From NCBI GenBank assembly GCA_004554455.1, contig SFMG01000033.1:1-15506 (forward strand): a stretch of 15,506 nucleotides of DNA. The letters are read 5' to 3'. Position numbers and translations under genes: made by a program. The notes beneath the pieces were generated by a model, which saw only the letters and a list, made by a program, of their open reading frames with translations, searched no databases and was not told the DNA's origin. Of the stretch, positions 1 through 7,660 are shown piece after piece (within the stretch, counting starts at the first letter, position 1; each line of letters opens with the position of its first letter). The DNA comes from Bacteroidales bacterium. GTDB lineage: Bacteria > Bacteroidota > Bacteroidia > Bacteroidales > UBA932.

Positions 1-1029
1 ATTAATGATTGTAGTTGGATTCAGTTTAATGGTTTTGCCGTCTTCTGAAATAGAAATATCTCCTGTGATATCTATGCAACCTGGTTTAGTCTTAGTCGTA
101 TTTACAAGATACTTAATTGTATTAGGATCTGAATTCAAAGCCATTCCAATCACATATTCTCCGCCTTCAAGTTCAGACTGCGAAGTAATACGATTATAGG
201 TCTCGTTTGGCGATGCTACGGCATCCTTCTCCATCGCAACCCCAAATCCCTTTACGTCACCTCTGGTGAGTGTGATGGTCTTGGTGAAAGTCTTGGTATA
301 GGTACCTGCAACAGCCTCAGCATCATCGGTTGTTTTGGCTTTGATAGTGAATTTTGCCTCTTCAACAGGTATAGTTGTGAACCATACCGTAGCATTTCCA
401 TCAACAACATCATTCAAAACATCAAGAGTGATAACATTTGAAGTATTAACAAATGTGCCTGTTTCCAAATCATATTGACCTGCAATAGGCTTATCCGATT
501 CAATCGTTACGCTTGATACGTAAGCACCGCTTGTCAAACCCTTCAATGTCATCTTAGCAAATGCGACCTCTCTCTTAAAGCTGAACTGGAAAAGCTTGTC
601 ACGAGTGCCATCCAACACATTGGAAACCATCACATCTGAAATTTCTGCATAAGAGTTTTTAGGAACAATCTGGGTTGCACTAACCTCAGTATTGTATAAT
701 GCCTGATACTTAGGTGAAGCAGGAAGCTCTCCTGGGAATGTTGCCATCATAGACATTTTCCCGTCAGTACCTAGTTCAGCAATAACCTCTGTAGCTTCTA
801 TTCCATTCTCATAAACAGTGATTCTGCCTTCATCCGCAGTCGTCCACGCAAACTTGGCGGTTTTACCATCACTTATGTCAACAGTAGTCTTTGTTTCCGG
901 AGCACCAGCCACGAAAGAGACCGTGTGGGTAGCACCTGAGGTAAGCCCAGATTCGAGTTCAGGTTTCTGGCATGCTGAGAAACCCAGCAGGGTAATTACC
1001 GATAAGGCAAGGAACTTTGAACTTTTCAT
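1..1029 (-). CDS. Fimbrillin-like surface lipoprotein, 3' end beyond window
   Basis: The minus-strand frame is open from ATG at 1029 to the window edge (343 codons, no stop), so the C-terminus is missing. The N-terminus MKSSKFLALSVITLLGFSAC is a type II signal peptide with the lipidated cysteine at residue 20, so the product should be an outer-membrane or surface lipoprotein. It continues with the segment AGAPETKTTV and a run of short beta-strand-like segments, an arrangement usual in Bacteroidales fimbrillin (FimA/Mfa-like) proteins. Towards the window edge comes a second module beginning near 'YNRITSQSELEGGEYVIGMA', a pattern I associate with extra surface domains in this group. It is preceded 12 bp upstream by a 54-codon gene, probably in the same transcript. 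Base composition is clearly AT-richer than the genes to its right, which may reflect transfer. The fimbrillin assignment rests on architecture and short motifs only; another beta-sandwich surface lipoprotein is possible. Confidence 0.6.
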   Translation of the reverse strand, partial: MKSSKFLALSVITLLGFSACQKPELESGLTSGATHTVSFVAGAPETKTTVDISDGKTAKFAWTTADEGRITVYENGIEATEVIAELGTDGKMSMMATFPGELPASPKYQALYNTEVSATQIVPKNSYAEISDVMVSNVLDGTRDKLFQFSFKREVAFAKMTLKGLTSGAYVSSVTIESDKPIAGQYDLETGTFVNTSNVITLDVLNDVVDGNATVWFTTIPVEEAKFTIKAKTTDDAEAVAGTYTKTFTKTITLTRGDVKGFGVAMEKDAVASPNETYNRITSQSELEGGEYVIGMALNSDPNTIKYLVNTTKTKPGCIDITGDISISEDGKTIKLNPTTIIN

Positions 1030-1041
1030 AATGTTTGTTTT

Positions 1042-1206
1042 TTAATAGATATCGTTCCCGTCTTCTTCCATAAAAAAGCCATTTGCACCTGCGTCTCCCG
1101 GCTTGCCGTAGTTGTTACTTTGACACAACGCCCCCTCGGAGTGGATTTCGTAGATTGTCACATCTGGGGCCACGTAGGCCACCATCTTCATTTCTTTCTG
1201 TTTCAT
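1042..1206 (-). CDS. 54-residue small protein upstream of fimbrillin-like gene
   Basis: An ATG at 1206 opens a 54-codon frame ending in TAA at 1042. It starts MKQKEMKMVAYVAPDVTIYE and continues with EIHSEGALCQS, a Gly/Asn/Asp-rich stretch, and the acidic tail MEEDGNDIY. There is no signal peptide or membrane segment. The pattern (short basic start, YVAPDV-type segment, EG-x-LC, Gly/Asp-rich tail) recalls small uncharacterised Bacteroidales proteins that I have seen beside fimbrillin-like or lipoprotein genes; that comparison is from memory. A TAnnTTTG promoter element lies about 85 bp upstream and the lipoprotein gene starts 12 bp downstream, so the pair is probably one transcript. No function can be assigned. 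A regulatory leader peptide or a secreted small protein are both possible. Confidence 0.6.
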   Translation of the reverse strand: MKQKEMKMVAYVAPDVTIYEIHSEGALCQSNNYGKPGDAGANGFFMEEDGNDIY

Positions 1207-1288
1207 AATGATTGGTTATTTAATTGTTTTGTTGTTTGTTTCCTCGTTGTTGTCCTATCATCCGCTTAGTGTGGAGACGACATTCCTT

Positions 1289-1296
1289 CAAATATA
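1289..1296 (-). promoter_or_regulatory. Bacteroidales -7 promoter element (TATATTTG), minus strand
   Basis: Read on the minus strand this is TATATTTG, an exact match to the Bacteroidales -7 consensus TAnnTTTG. It would start transcription near 1280 and give a leader of about 75 nt before the 54-codon gene at 1206. I do not see a clean TTTG -33 element at the expected distance, only a T-rich stretch. Confidence 0.5.
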
Positions 1297-1332
1297 GGAA
1301 TTCTATATGAAAAAGATAATGGAAAGTTTACA

Positions 1333-1367
1333 TTTGTAAAGAAATAGTAAAAATTTGGATATCTTTG
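1333..1367 (+). promoter_or_regulatory. Promoter of the PurF-like/dtd unit
   Basis: TATCTTTG at 1360-1367 matches the Bacteroidales -7 element TAnnTTTG exactly. A TTTG at 1333-1336 could be the -33 element, but the spacer of 23 nt is longer than the usual 19-21. The start codon at 1387 would give a leader of only about 12-14 nt, and no Shine-Dalgarno sequence is visible. Confidence 0.55.
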
Positions 1368-1386
1368 CGCCCGCAAAATAACTACT

Positions 1387-2817
1387 ATGGGCGGATTATT
1401 TGGAACTATCTCACGAGAGACTCCTTGCGCAAATGATCTCTTCTATGGGGTCGATTATCACTCTCACCTCGGCACCCGCCGGGCAGGAATGGCCACCTAC
1501 GACCCTGAGGCCGGCTTCTTCAGAAGCATCCACAGCCTTGAAAGCAACTACTTCAGAACGAAATTCGAACAGGAACTCCCCAAATTCAAGGGATGCTCGG
1601 GCATAGGTGTCATCAGCGACACCGACGCACAGCCCCTCCTGATGAACTCCCACCTCGGACGATTCGCCATCGTCACCGTGGCGAAAATCAACAATCAGGA
1701 GGAGATTTCGAAGCATCTCCTGGATATGAATCTGCCTTTGAGCGAGTTCAGTAGCGGGAAAATCAACCCTACCGAGCTCGTTTCGCTTTTGATAATCCAG
1801 GGCAAGAGCTTCGTGGAGGGCATAGAGAATGTGTTCAGGACGATAGAAGGTTCCTGCTCGATGCTCCTGCTCACGGAAGACGGGATCATCGCGGCCAGGG
1901 ACTCCTGGGGCCGCACTCCCCTGGTCATAGGCCGCAGGGACGGAGCCTGCGCCGTGGCGAGCGAAAGCACCGCCTTCTCCAATCTCGGATATGAGACAGA
2001 GCACTTCATCGGCCCGGGCGAAATCGTGAAACTGCGCCCGGACGGATACGAGTGCCTCAGGAAAGCCAATCCGGGGATGCAGATATGCTCATTCCTCTGG
2101 ATATATTACGGCTTCCCTACAAGTGACTACGAAGGCAAGAATGTCGAGGAGATGCGCAACGAGACAGGACGGCTTATGGGCAGAAAGGACGAAGTCGAAG
2201 TGGATTGCGCCTGCGGCATACCGGACAGCGGAATAGGAATGGCCGTCGGATATGCGGAAGGTCACGGCACCCCTTACATGAGGGCCATCAACAAGTACAC
2301 GCCGACCTGGCCGAGGTCCTTTATGCCTGCCAACCAGAATATGAGGAACCTGGTCGCAAAGATGAAACTCATTCCCAACAGAAGCATACTTGAGGGAAAG
2401 AGGGTTCTTTTCTGTGACGACAGCATAGTCAGGGGAACCCAGCTGAGGGACAGCACGAAGCTGCTGCACAGCATGGGTGCCAGGGAGGTGCACATGAGGA
2501 TTGCCTGTCCTCCGCTCGTATATGCCTGTCCTTTCATAAACTTCTCGGCCAGCAAGAGCGAGAAGGAGCTCATCACCAGGCGCATCATAGAAGATCTGGA
2601 GGGATATATGCCGGAGGACGTGTCGGCATACACCCGCACGGATTCCCCGGAGTACCGCAGGATGGTGGAGGAAATCGCCCGCAGACTCAATCTCGACTCC
2701 CTGAAATTCAGCACCATAGAATCCATAGTGGAGGCCATAGGTCTTGACAAGTGCAGGATATGCACCCACTGTTTTGACGGTTCCTCATTCCACACCCTTC
2801 ACAAAGAGAATAAATGA
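1387..2817 (+). CDS. PurF-family amidophosphoribosyltransferase homologue lacking the glutaminase nucleophile
   Basis: True PurF makes 5-phosphoribosylamine from PRPP and glutamine, the first committed step of purine synthesis. The 476-residue length and two-domain order fit the family. The C-terminal phosphoribosyltransferase half looks intact: CGIPDSGIGMAVGYAEG (275-291), MKLIPNR (326-332) and the PRPP loop CDDSIVRGT (343-351). Cysteines at 234, 381, 459 and 462 match the four iron-sulfur ligands known from Bacillus subtilis PurF. The N-terminal half is degraded. The sequence begins MGGLFG where active enzymes have CGxxG after the propeptide, so Gly2 replaces the nucleophile. The HVRYxT motif has become VISDTDAQPLL (75-85), and the NGN oxyanion region reads AKINN. 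The stop at 1348-1350 leaves no in-frame start upstream that could supply an N-terminal cysteine. It may be an ammonia-dependent enzyme, a regulator or a related phosphoribosyltransferase. Its stop overlaps the dtd start. Confidence 0.85.
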   Translation: MGGLFGTISRETPCANDLFYGVDYHSHLGTRRAGMATYDPEAGFFRSIHSLESNYFRTKFEQELPKFKGCSGIGVISDTDAQPLLMNSHLGRFAIVTVAKINNQEEISKHLLDMNLPLSEFSSGKINPTELVSLLIIQGKSFVEGIENVFRTIEGSCSMLLLTEDGIIAARDSWGRTPLVIGRRDGACAVASESTAFSNLGYETEHFIGPGEIVKLRPDGYECLRKANPGMQICSFLWIYYGFPTSDYEGKNVEEMRNETGRLMGRKDEVEVDCACGIPDSGIGMAVGYAEGHGTPYMRAINKYTPTWPRSFMPANQNMRNLVAKMKLIPNRSILEGKRVLFCDDSIVRGTQLRDSTKLLHSMGAREVHMRIACPPLVYACPFINFSASKSEKELITRRIIEDLEGYMPEDVSAYTRTDSPEYRRMVEEIARRLNLDSLKFSTIESIVEAIGLDKCRICTHCFDGSSFHTLHKENK

Positions 2818-3266
2818 GACTTGTGATACAAAGGTGCCTGGAGGCATCGGTAAAGATCGACGGGGAAATTGTATCCTCCATAGGCAAGGGCCTGCTTGTG
2901 CTTGTAGGCATAGAGCAGGGCGACACCCAGGCCGATGTCGATTGGCTGGTGGGCAAGACTGCCGGTCTGAGGATATTTGACGATGAGGCCGGAGTGATGA
3001 ACCTCAGCGTGGCGGACACAGGCGGCGAAGTGCTTGCCGTCTCCCAGTTCACTCTTACCGCCTCTACACGAAAGGGGAACCGCCCTTCCTACATACGTGC
3101 TGCAGGTCACGAATTGGCGGTTCCCCTCTACGAGTCCTATTGTGAGAAGCTCTCTGAGGCCCTGGGCAGAAGCGTCGGGGAAGGACGCTTCGGAGCCGAT
3201 ATGAAGGTGTCACTTGTTAATGACGGACCTGTCACTATAATCATCGACTCCCGCCTCAGGGAGTAA
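2814..3266 (+). CDS. dtd: D-aminoacyl-tRNA deacylase
   Basis: DTD hydrolyses D-amino acids (and glycine mischarged on tRNA-Ala) from tRNA, a cytoplasmic proofreading step that keeps D-residues out of proteins. The 150-residue length is typical. The N-terminus MRLVIQRCLEASVKIDG, the active-site motif SQFTL at 77-81 and the chirality-selecting Gly-cisPro motif NDGPVT at 136-141 are all present, so the enzyme looks functional. It starts inside the last codons of the PurF-like gene (ATGA overlap, 4 nt), implying translational coupling. No separate promoter or strong ribosome binding site is visible. Its stop lies 20 bp from the stop of the convergent 1138-residue lipoprotein gene. Confidence 0.95.
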   Translation: MRLVIQRCLEASVKIDGEIVSSIGKGLLVLVGIEQGDTQADVDWLVGKTAGLRIFDDEAGVMNLSVADTGGEVLAVSQFTLTASTRKGNRPSYIRAAGHELAVPLYESYCEKLSEALGRSVGEGRFGADMKVSLVNDGPVTIIIDSRLRE

Positions 3267-3278
3267 GGTTCAGAGAGC

Positions 3279-3305
3279 AAAAAAATCTACTCGGCGTTGT
3301 AGCCG
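3279..3305 (-). terminator. Weak candidate terminator at the end of the lipoprotein operon
   Basis: On the minus strand the last codons of the 1138-residue gene form a short CGGC/GCCG stem with a 6-nt loop, then the stop codon, then seven T (A run at 3279-3285 on the plus strand). The stem is only 4 bp, so this is a weak candidate. A separate perfect 6-bp stem (ACTCCC/GGGAGT, 3247-3264) overlaps the dtd stop but has no T run after it in either direction. Confidence 0.25.
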
Positions 3306-6300
3306 TTGTTTTCAAGCGTAACATTGACCGTGGTGCCGCTGCCCTTGAACATCCAGTCGGCAATGTTGTCGGCCGTGACGGTGATCTCGGCAGGTTCAGC
3401 GGCGGTGACGTCAACAACCTTGCCGGCCACCTTGCAGTTCTTCACGGTGAATCCCGCCTTGTTAGGTCTGGCGGCAATGAGGGCGATGGACTTGGCTGCT
3501 GTGAAGCCACTGATGGAAGAACGGGCAGTGGTCTTGCAGTTGTCGATGACGACGGAAGCGCTGCCATTGTTGCCATATATGCCTGCAAGGTAGAGCTTGC
3601 CTCCGTTCACGGCCTTGACCGAGCCGTCGAAGGTGCAGTTGCTTACGGTGCCGGTCGCAGCGGCCTCGGAGAAGCCGGGACCGACAGCGCCGCAGAGACG
3701 GTCAACTTCCTCCGTGGACTGTATATCGAAGAGTCCGGTAAAGCTGCAGCCGCTTACTTCGTAGTCAGTCGATGCGCCTGAAGAGCCCAGGACTCCGCCG
3801 CCACGCACCTTTGGTGCCTTGACTATGGTGACGCTGCCGCTAGTGGAGCAGTCGCGTATGGTGTATTTGGTGAACGGGTTCTTGCTGGCGCCCATCTTGC
3901 CGACAACGCCGCCTATGTAATCCCAGTTGGAAGCGCTGTGATTGACAATGAGTTCCCCGCTCATAGAACAGCTCAGGATGCTGATGCTCGGAGCGTCTGC
4001 ACTGCTTTCGCCGTAGCCGAGCACGCCGCCCACTATGCCAGGGCAAGATGTCAGCACAGATAACTTGCCGCTGTAAGAGCAGCCGCTGACGGTGGCGCCG
4101 TCTCCCTGGAGGTCAGCGACGATTCCGCCTGCAACTGCGTATGCAGTGCCGCTGCCTGAAGAAAGTTCGAGAGTGGCTGAGCTGCTGCAGTTCTCGACGA
4201 GACCGCCGTTAACTATGCCGGCCACGGAAGCGAAGTAGTGCTGGGCGCTGCCGTCGAAACTGGTCTTGAGACTGCCGGCCACTGCGAGGTTCCTGACGGT
4301 ACCGCTCAGGGTCTGTATGAGAGCCACGTTGTTCAGGTCGGATTCAGCTCCGTCGATGGTGATGGTGTAACCGCCGCCATTCAGGACTCCGGCAAAGGAA
4401 GCTATAGGATTGAAGTCGGCTGCAGGGATGGTGATGTCGGCGCTGAGGGTGTAGCTGTCGGAGGCGGATGCTTCCCCGGCTAGGGCAGCGAATTTCTTCC
4501 AGTCGGAGGCGGAAGCGATGGCGTTGCCCGGGAGGCCGTCCACGTACGGTTCCTGACTCACGCTTACAGTGACACTGAGGGCAGGATTGTCCGTGGCGGT
4601 GAATACTATCTCTGCGGAGCGGCTTTCCTTGACCTCGTTGGCGGAGGCGGTGACGCTGACGATCTTGACCTCGGAATCACCCTGGGCAGGGCTCAGATTG
4701 AGCCAGGAGGCGGTAGTGGAGACTGTCCAGGCGCAGTTGGCATCGACGCCGAGATCCTTGCTGTCCCCGCCGAACGGGAAGTTCAGGGCTTCCTTGTCCA
4801 CGATGATATAAGGTACAGGACCGGAACCGCCGTCGAAGTAGCAGCCAACAGGCGTGCCGGTGCTGGCAGAACCCTGGATAAGACTTTCGAAGTTGGCCGC
4901 GGTCACCTCGGTAGAGTTCACGACGCCGCCCACGCAGCAGGAGGTAAGGGCAGCCGCGGAGAGTCCGGCTATGGAGCCGCAGGCGGAGGCCACGCTGCAG
5001 CTGATGGCTCCCCTGTTGGTCTCGTTGCTGATGTTGCAGGATGCGATGGAGGCATTGCCCACCACACCGCCGGCAGCAGCGGCGGATCCGCTTGCATCAA
5101 CATTGGCCTTGTTAAGGTTCTCACTTGATTTCCAAGCGCTTCCCTTGGTGTACCAGCCCAGGATACCACCGGCGTAAACGGCTCCCGTTCCAGCATTCAC
5201 TATGCTTACAGGGCCCTCGTTGGTGTTGCCCTTGACATCGGTGGACGAGCAGGAGAAGCCGATGATGCCGCCTGCGCAGACCTTGTTGGCGTGGGTGGTG
5301 GCGTTGTTCACGGCGATCTTGACGGCTCCCTTGTTGGTGCAGCCTTCTATGTGACAAAGGGCCGAGGCAGTGCATTTTTCCTCGAAGCCGACTATGCCGG
5401 CTGCTGCCTGCCAGTTGTCGTTGGCGCTCTGGTCTATGCATACCTCGCCTTCGTTGACGCAGTTAAGCACATCGCCACCGCTGTTGACGGTGCCGACTAT
5501 GCCGCCCATACGGTTGACCTGCAGTATGGAGGACCTGACGGTAGCGGCATTGGTGCAGTTTTCGACCTTGCAGCCCTTGTAGAGCGCGCCTGCGATTCCG
5601 GCAATATGGATATACGAGCCCGGAGCCTCGGTGCAGCTGTAGCTGACGCTGCCTTCGTTGCGGCAGCCGCGTATATTCATTGCTATGTCGGAGCGGCCTA
5701 CCACGCCGGCCATTGCATATTCCTTCTGGGTGGCGGTGGCCTGGTCCAGGGAAGCGTAGTTGACGCAGTCTTCGACCGTCACGCCCGACTGGACATTGTA
5801 GCCGAGTACGCCTCCGAGCACGGATTTATAGGCCATTATGCCGCTGAAGCTGACCCTGCCGTGGTTTTCGCAGGCACGGAAGACAGCGCTCTCGGAGCCG
5901 CTGCGGCCGCACACACCGCCTACGGTGCCGTAGCCATCACCGGCCGTCAGACAGTTGAAATCGACGGATACGAAGTTGCGCACCTTCTCGAGGGTGCCGT
6001 AGTTGATTGCGACAAGGCCGGCAGAAACAGCGACGTTCTCCGCAGATGCGAAGCGAATGACGCTCTTGCCGTCCCAGTTCTTGCCGTCCGCGCTGCCGAC
6101 ATATATGTCCTTGACAGTACCGCTGTTTTCGAGTATGAGTCCGGCATTGCTGTATTCGGAGATGACGCTGAAGTTGTAGAGTTTGTGACCCTTGCCGTCA
6201 AGCACGCCCTTGAAGGAGGCGATAGGCTTGAGGTCGGCACCGGCCATATCCACGTCAGCTTCGAAGTCGATTACCTCGCCCTCGCTGAATTCAGCGGCGA

Positions 6301-6703
6301 GGCGGGCGAATTCGTTGAAGTCTTCGGCGCTGCGTATATGCCCGTCAAAACCGGCTACAGGGCCTCTCTGGACTATGGTAACCTCTACTTTCTTTGCGTC
6401 GGAGGCGATGCTGAGCGTGGCGCGACGCTCATCTTCGGAAGGGTTCTCCCCTACGGTGACGGTGATGGCAGTGGTGTTCGACTTGCCGTTTTCTGGCGTG
6501 AAGAGCACCCAGTCGGCGTCCGCACTGGCCGTCCAGTCACAGTTCGCCCTGACGCTTATCTGCTGCGTAGAGCCTTTGGAATCGAAACTGAGGACATCGG
6601 TCCCCGTCTCGATGGCGTCGGCAAGCTGCGGCTCGTTGTGCGTACAGGCGCCCAGTGCGAAGATTGCCGAGACAAAGAGCAATATATATTTTTTCATATT
6701 CAT
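3287..6703 (-). CDS. Large surface lipoprotein with two BACON + repeat-region modules
   Basis: This is a 1138-residue lipoprotein. The signal peptide MNMKKYILLFVSAIFALGAC places the lipidated cysteine at residue 20 (18 if the ATG at 6697 is used). A BACON-type Ig-like domain spans about 36-113 (CDWTASADADWVLFTPENG, ending VTIVQRG). It is followed by a long region of Gly/Asn/Cys-rich turns such as 'GGVVGRSD...IRGCRNEGSVS' and 'AGGIIGFSCSS', which recalls GLUG-type or beta-helix surface repeats. A second BACON domain at about 630-725 (CAWTVSTTASWLNLSPAQG) is followed by a second repeat region. The sequence after each BACON is related ('SAEDFNEFARLA...PIASFKGVLDGKG' and 'SASDWKKFAALA...PIASFAGVLNGGG'), so the protein is an internal duplication. 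No catalytic motif is apparent. As last gene of the SusCD operon it probably binds substrate or mediates adhesion at the cell surface; that role is inferred. Gap to the GDPD gene is 33 bp. Confidence 0.75.
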   Translation of the reverse strand: MNMKKYILLFVSAIFALGACTHNEPQLADAIETGTDVLSFDSKGSTQQISVRANCDWTASADADWVLFTPENGKSNTTAITVTVGENPSEDERRATLSIASDAKKVEVTIVQRGPVAGFDGHIRSAEDFNEFARLAAEFSEGEVIDFEADVDMAGADLKPIASFKGVLDGKGHKLYNFSVISEYSNAGLILENSGTVKDIYVGSADGKNWDGKSVIRFASAENVAVSAGLVAINYGTLEKVRNFVSVDFNCLTAGDGYGTVGGVCGRSGSESAVFRACENHGRVSFSGIMAYKSVLGGVLGYNVQSGVTVEDCVNYASLDQATATQKEYAMAGVVGRSDIAMNIRGCRNEGSVSYSCTEAPGSYIHIAGIAGALYKGCKVENCTNAATVRSSILQVNRMGGIVGTVNSGGDVLNCVNEGEVCIDQSANDNWQAAAGIVGFEEKCTASALCHIEGCTNKGAVKIAVNNATTHANKVCAGGIIGFSCSSTDVKGNTNEGPVSIVNAGTGAVYAGGILGWYTKGSAWKSSENLNKANVDASGSAAAAGGVVGNASIASCNISNETNRGAISCSVASACGSIAGLSAAALTSCCVGGVVNSTEVTAANFESLIQGSASTGTPVGCYFDGGSGPVPYIIVDKEALNFPFGGDSKDLGVDANCAWTVSTTASWLNLSPAQGDSEVKIVSVTASANEVKESRSAEIVFTATDNPALSVTVSVSQEPYVDGLPGNAIASASDWKKFAALAGEASASDSYTLSADITIPAADFNPIASFAGVLNGGGYTITIDGAESDLNNVALIQTLSGTVRNLAVAGSLKTSFDGSAQHYFASVAGIVNGGLVENCSSSATLELSSGSGTAYAVAGGIVADLQGDGATVSGCSYSGKLSVLTSCPGIVGGVLGYGESSADAPSISILSCSMSGELIVNHSASNWDYIGGVVGKMGASKNPFTKYTIRDCSTSGSVTIVKAPKVRGGGVLGSSGASTDYEVSGCSFTGLFDIQSTEEVDRLCGAVGPGFSEAAATGTVSNCTFDGSVKAVNGGKLYLAGIYGNNGSASVVIDNCKTTARSSISGFTAAKSIALIAARPNKAGFTVKNCKVAGKVVDVTAAEPAEITVTADNIADWMFKGSGTTVNVTLENNGYNAE

Positions 6704-6736
6704 ATATTTTTTTGATATGTCTTGAATGTTTCCGAC

Positions 6737-7660
6737 CTAGCGGAGTGCGTTCACTTTGCCGAGCAGCCAGGACGGATAGTTGGTGCAGATGCAGCGCAAG
6801 TCGCCGTAGCGGCTGAGGTAGTAGTTCACTGCCTCGTCGGAATATACGGCGTTGCTGTCTCCGCCCTGCTTATCGACGTTGAATACGCTGATTTCCATGC
6901 CGGCAGAGAGGAATTCGTCTATGCTGCGAACGCCACTGCCGTAGGGATTGAGGTAGGTGGTGGACAGGTTGGCCCAGCTATAGCCCTTCGCCTTGTGGTT
7001 GGCAGGCGTGTCGTTGGCCATCCAGCCGACAGGCATGCCATAGACGACCATACAGTTGGCGGCTACGGCTCCCACGGTGGCGTTTCCGGTGCAGATGAAC
7101 TCGCAGAATTTCTCGCCCTGCTTCTCCTTGATGATTTCACAGGCCCTTTTGACTGCTTTGGAAGCGTTCTCTACAGGAGTGATGTACTTGATGTCAAGGC
7201 AGAGCTTTGTGCAGTTGCCCTCGACCATCACCAGGTCGAGGAAGTCCTCAAGAGTAGGAATCTCTTCCCCGTTCTTGAGCTTGCCGGCCTTGCGTATCTC
7301 GGTGACGGTATGCTCGTAGGGTTTGAGTCCGTTGATGCAGTAGTTCGCATCCGCGTGGGCAATGATGACGTCGTTGTCCTTGGTCCAGTAGATGTCGCAT
7401 TCCGAGGCGTAGAGCTTGAGACTCATCGCATATTTCAAAGAAGCCCTGGAGTTGTCCGGCATTCCGCATTCGCTTGAGCCGCCACGGTGTGCGACTATCT
7501 TGTTGCTGCAGGGAGCTGGAGTGAGGGCGACGGTGGTATTGCCGTTTCCGTTGCCGCCGCCGTTGGGCTTCTTGCCGCTGATGTCGTCGAGTCCCCTGTC
7601 GCAGGAAGCGGCGGAGAGCAGGAGCAGTGCCGCCGCAAGGTATATGGATAATCTCTTCAT
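6737..7660 (-). CDS. Glycerophosphodiester phosphodiesterase family lipoprotein
   Basis: GDPD enzymes cleave glycerophosphodiesters to glycerol-3-phosphate and an alcohol. This 307-residue protein has a lipoprotein signal (MKRLSIYLAAALLLLSAASC, Cys20) and a Gly/Asn-rich linker (31-43), so it should be tethered outside the inner membrane or on the surface. The catalytic domain follows. HRGG at 58-61 supplies the first histidine, ECD at 87-89 corresponds to the family's ExD metal ligands, and His102 in 'VIIAHAD' is the second catalytic histidine. IPTLEDFL (134-141) and LDIK (155-158) match the usual downstream metal-binding segment. All key residues appear present, so activity is likely. Its ATG overlaps the stop of the preceding BACON gene by one base (TAATG), indicating coupled translation. 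In a SusC/SusD operon it is the only recognisable enzyme, which suggests a phosphodiester-containing substrate. Substrate identity is unknown; phospholipid headgroups or teichoic-acid-like polymers are candidates. Confidence 0.85.
   Translation of the reverse strand: MKRLSIYLAAALLLLSAASCDRGLDDISGKKPNGGGNGNGNTTVALTPAPCSNKIVAHRGGSSECGMPDNSRASLKYAMSLKLYASECDIYWTKDNDVIIAHADANYCINGLKPYEHTVTEIRKAGKLKNGEEIPTLEDFLDLVMVEGNCTKLCLDIKYITPVENASKAVKRACEIIKEKQGEKFCEFICTGNATVGAVAANCMVVYGMPVGWMANDTPANHKAKGYSWANLSTTYLNPYGSGVRSIDEFLSAGMEISVFNVDKQGGDSNAVYSDEAVNYYLSRYGDLRCICTNYPSWLLGKVNALR

Noticed and set aside
2089..2769. 226-codon minus-strand open frame opposite the PurF-like gene
   Set aside because: Antisense shadow without motifs; the plus strand is well supported.
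3247..3264. Terminator after dtd (ACTCCC/GGGAGT stem)
   Set aside because: The perfect 6-bp stem overlaps the dtd stop, but the downstream plus strand has an A run, not a T run.
5291..6715. 474-codon plus-strand open frame opposite the large lipoprotein gene
   Set aside because: It mirrors the minus-strand gene in GC-rich sequence, has low-complexity Ala/Val/Gly/Asp composition and no motif; the minus strand has a signal peptide and BACON domains.
6722..7477. 251-codon plus-strand open frame opposite the GDPD gene
   Set aside because: Antisense shadow; the minus strand carries the GDPD catalytic motifs.
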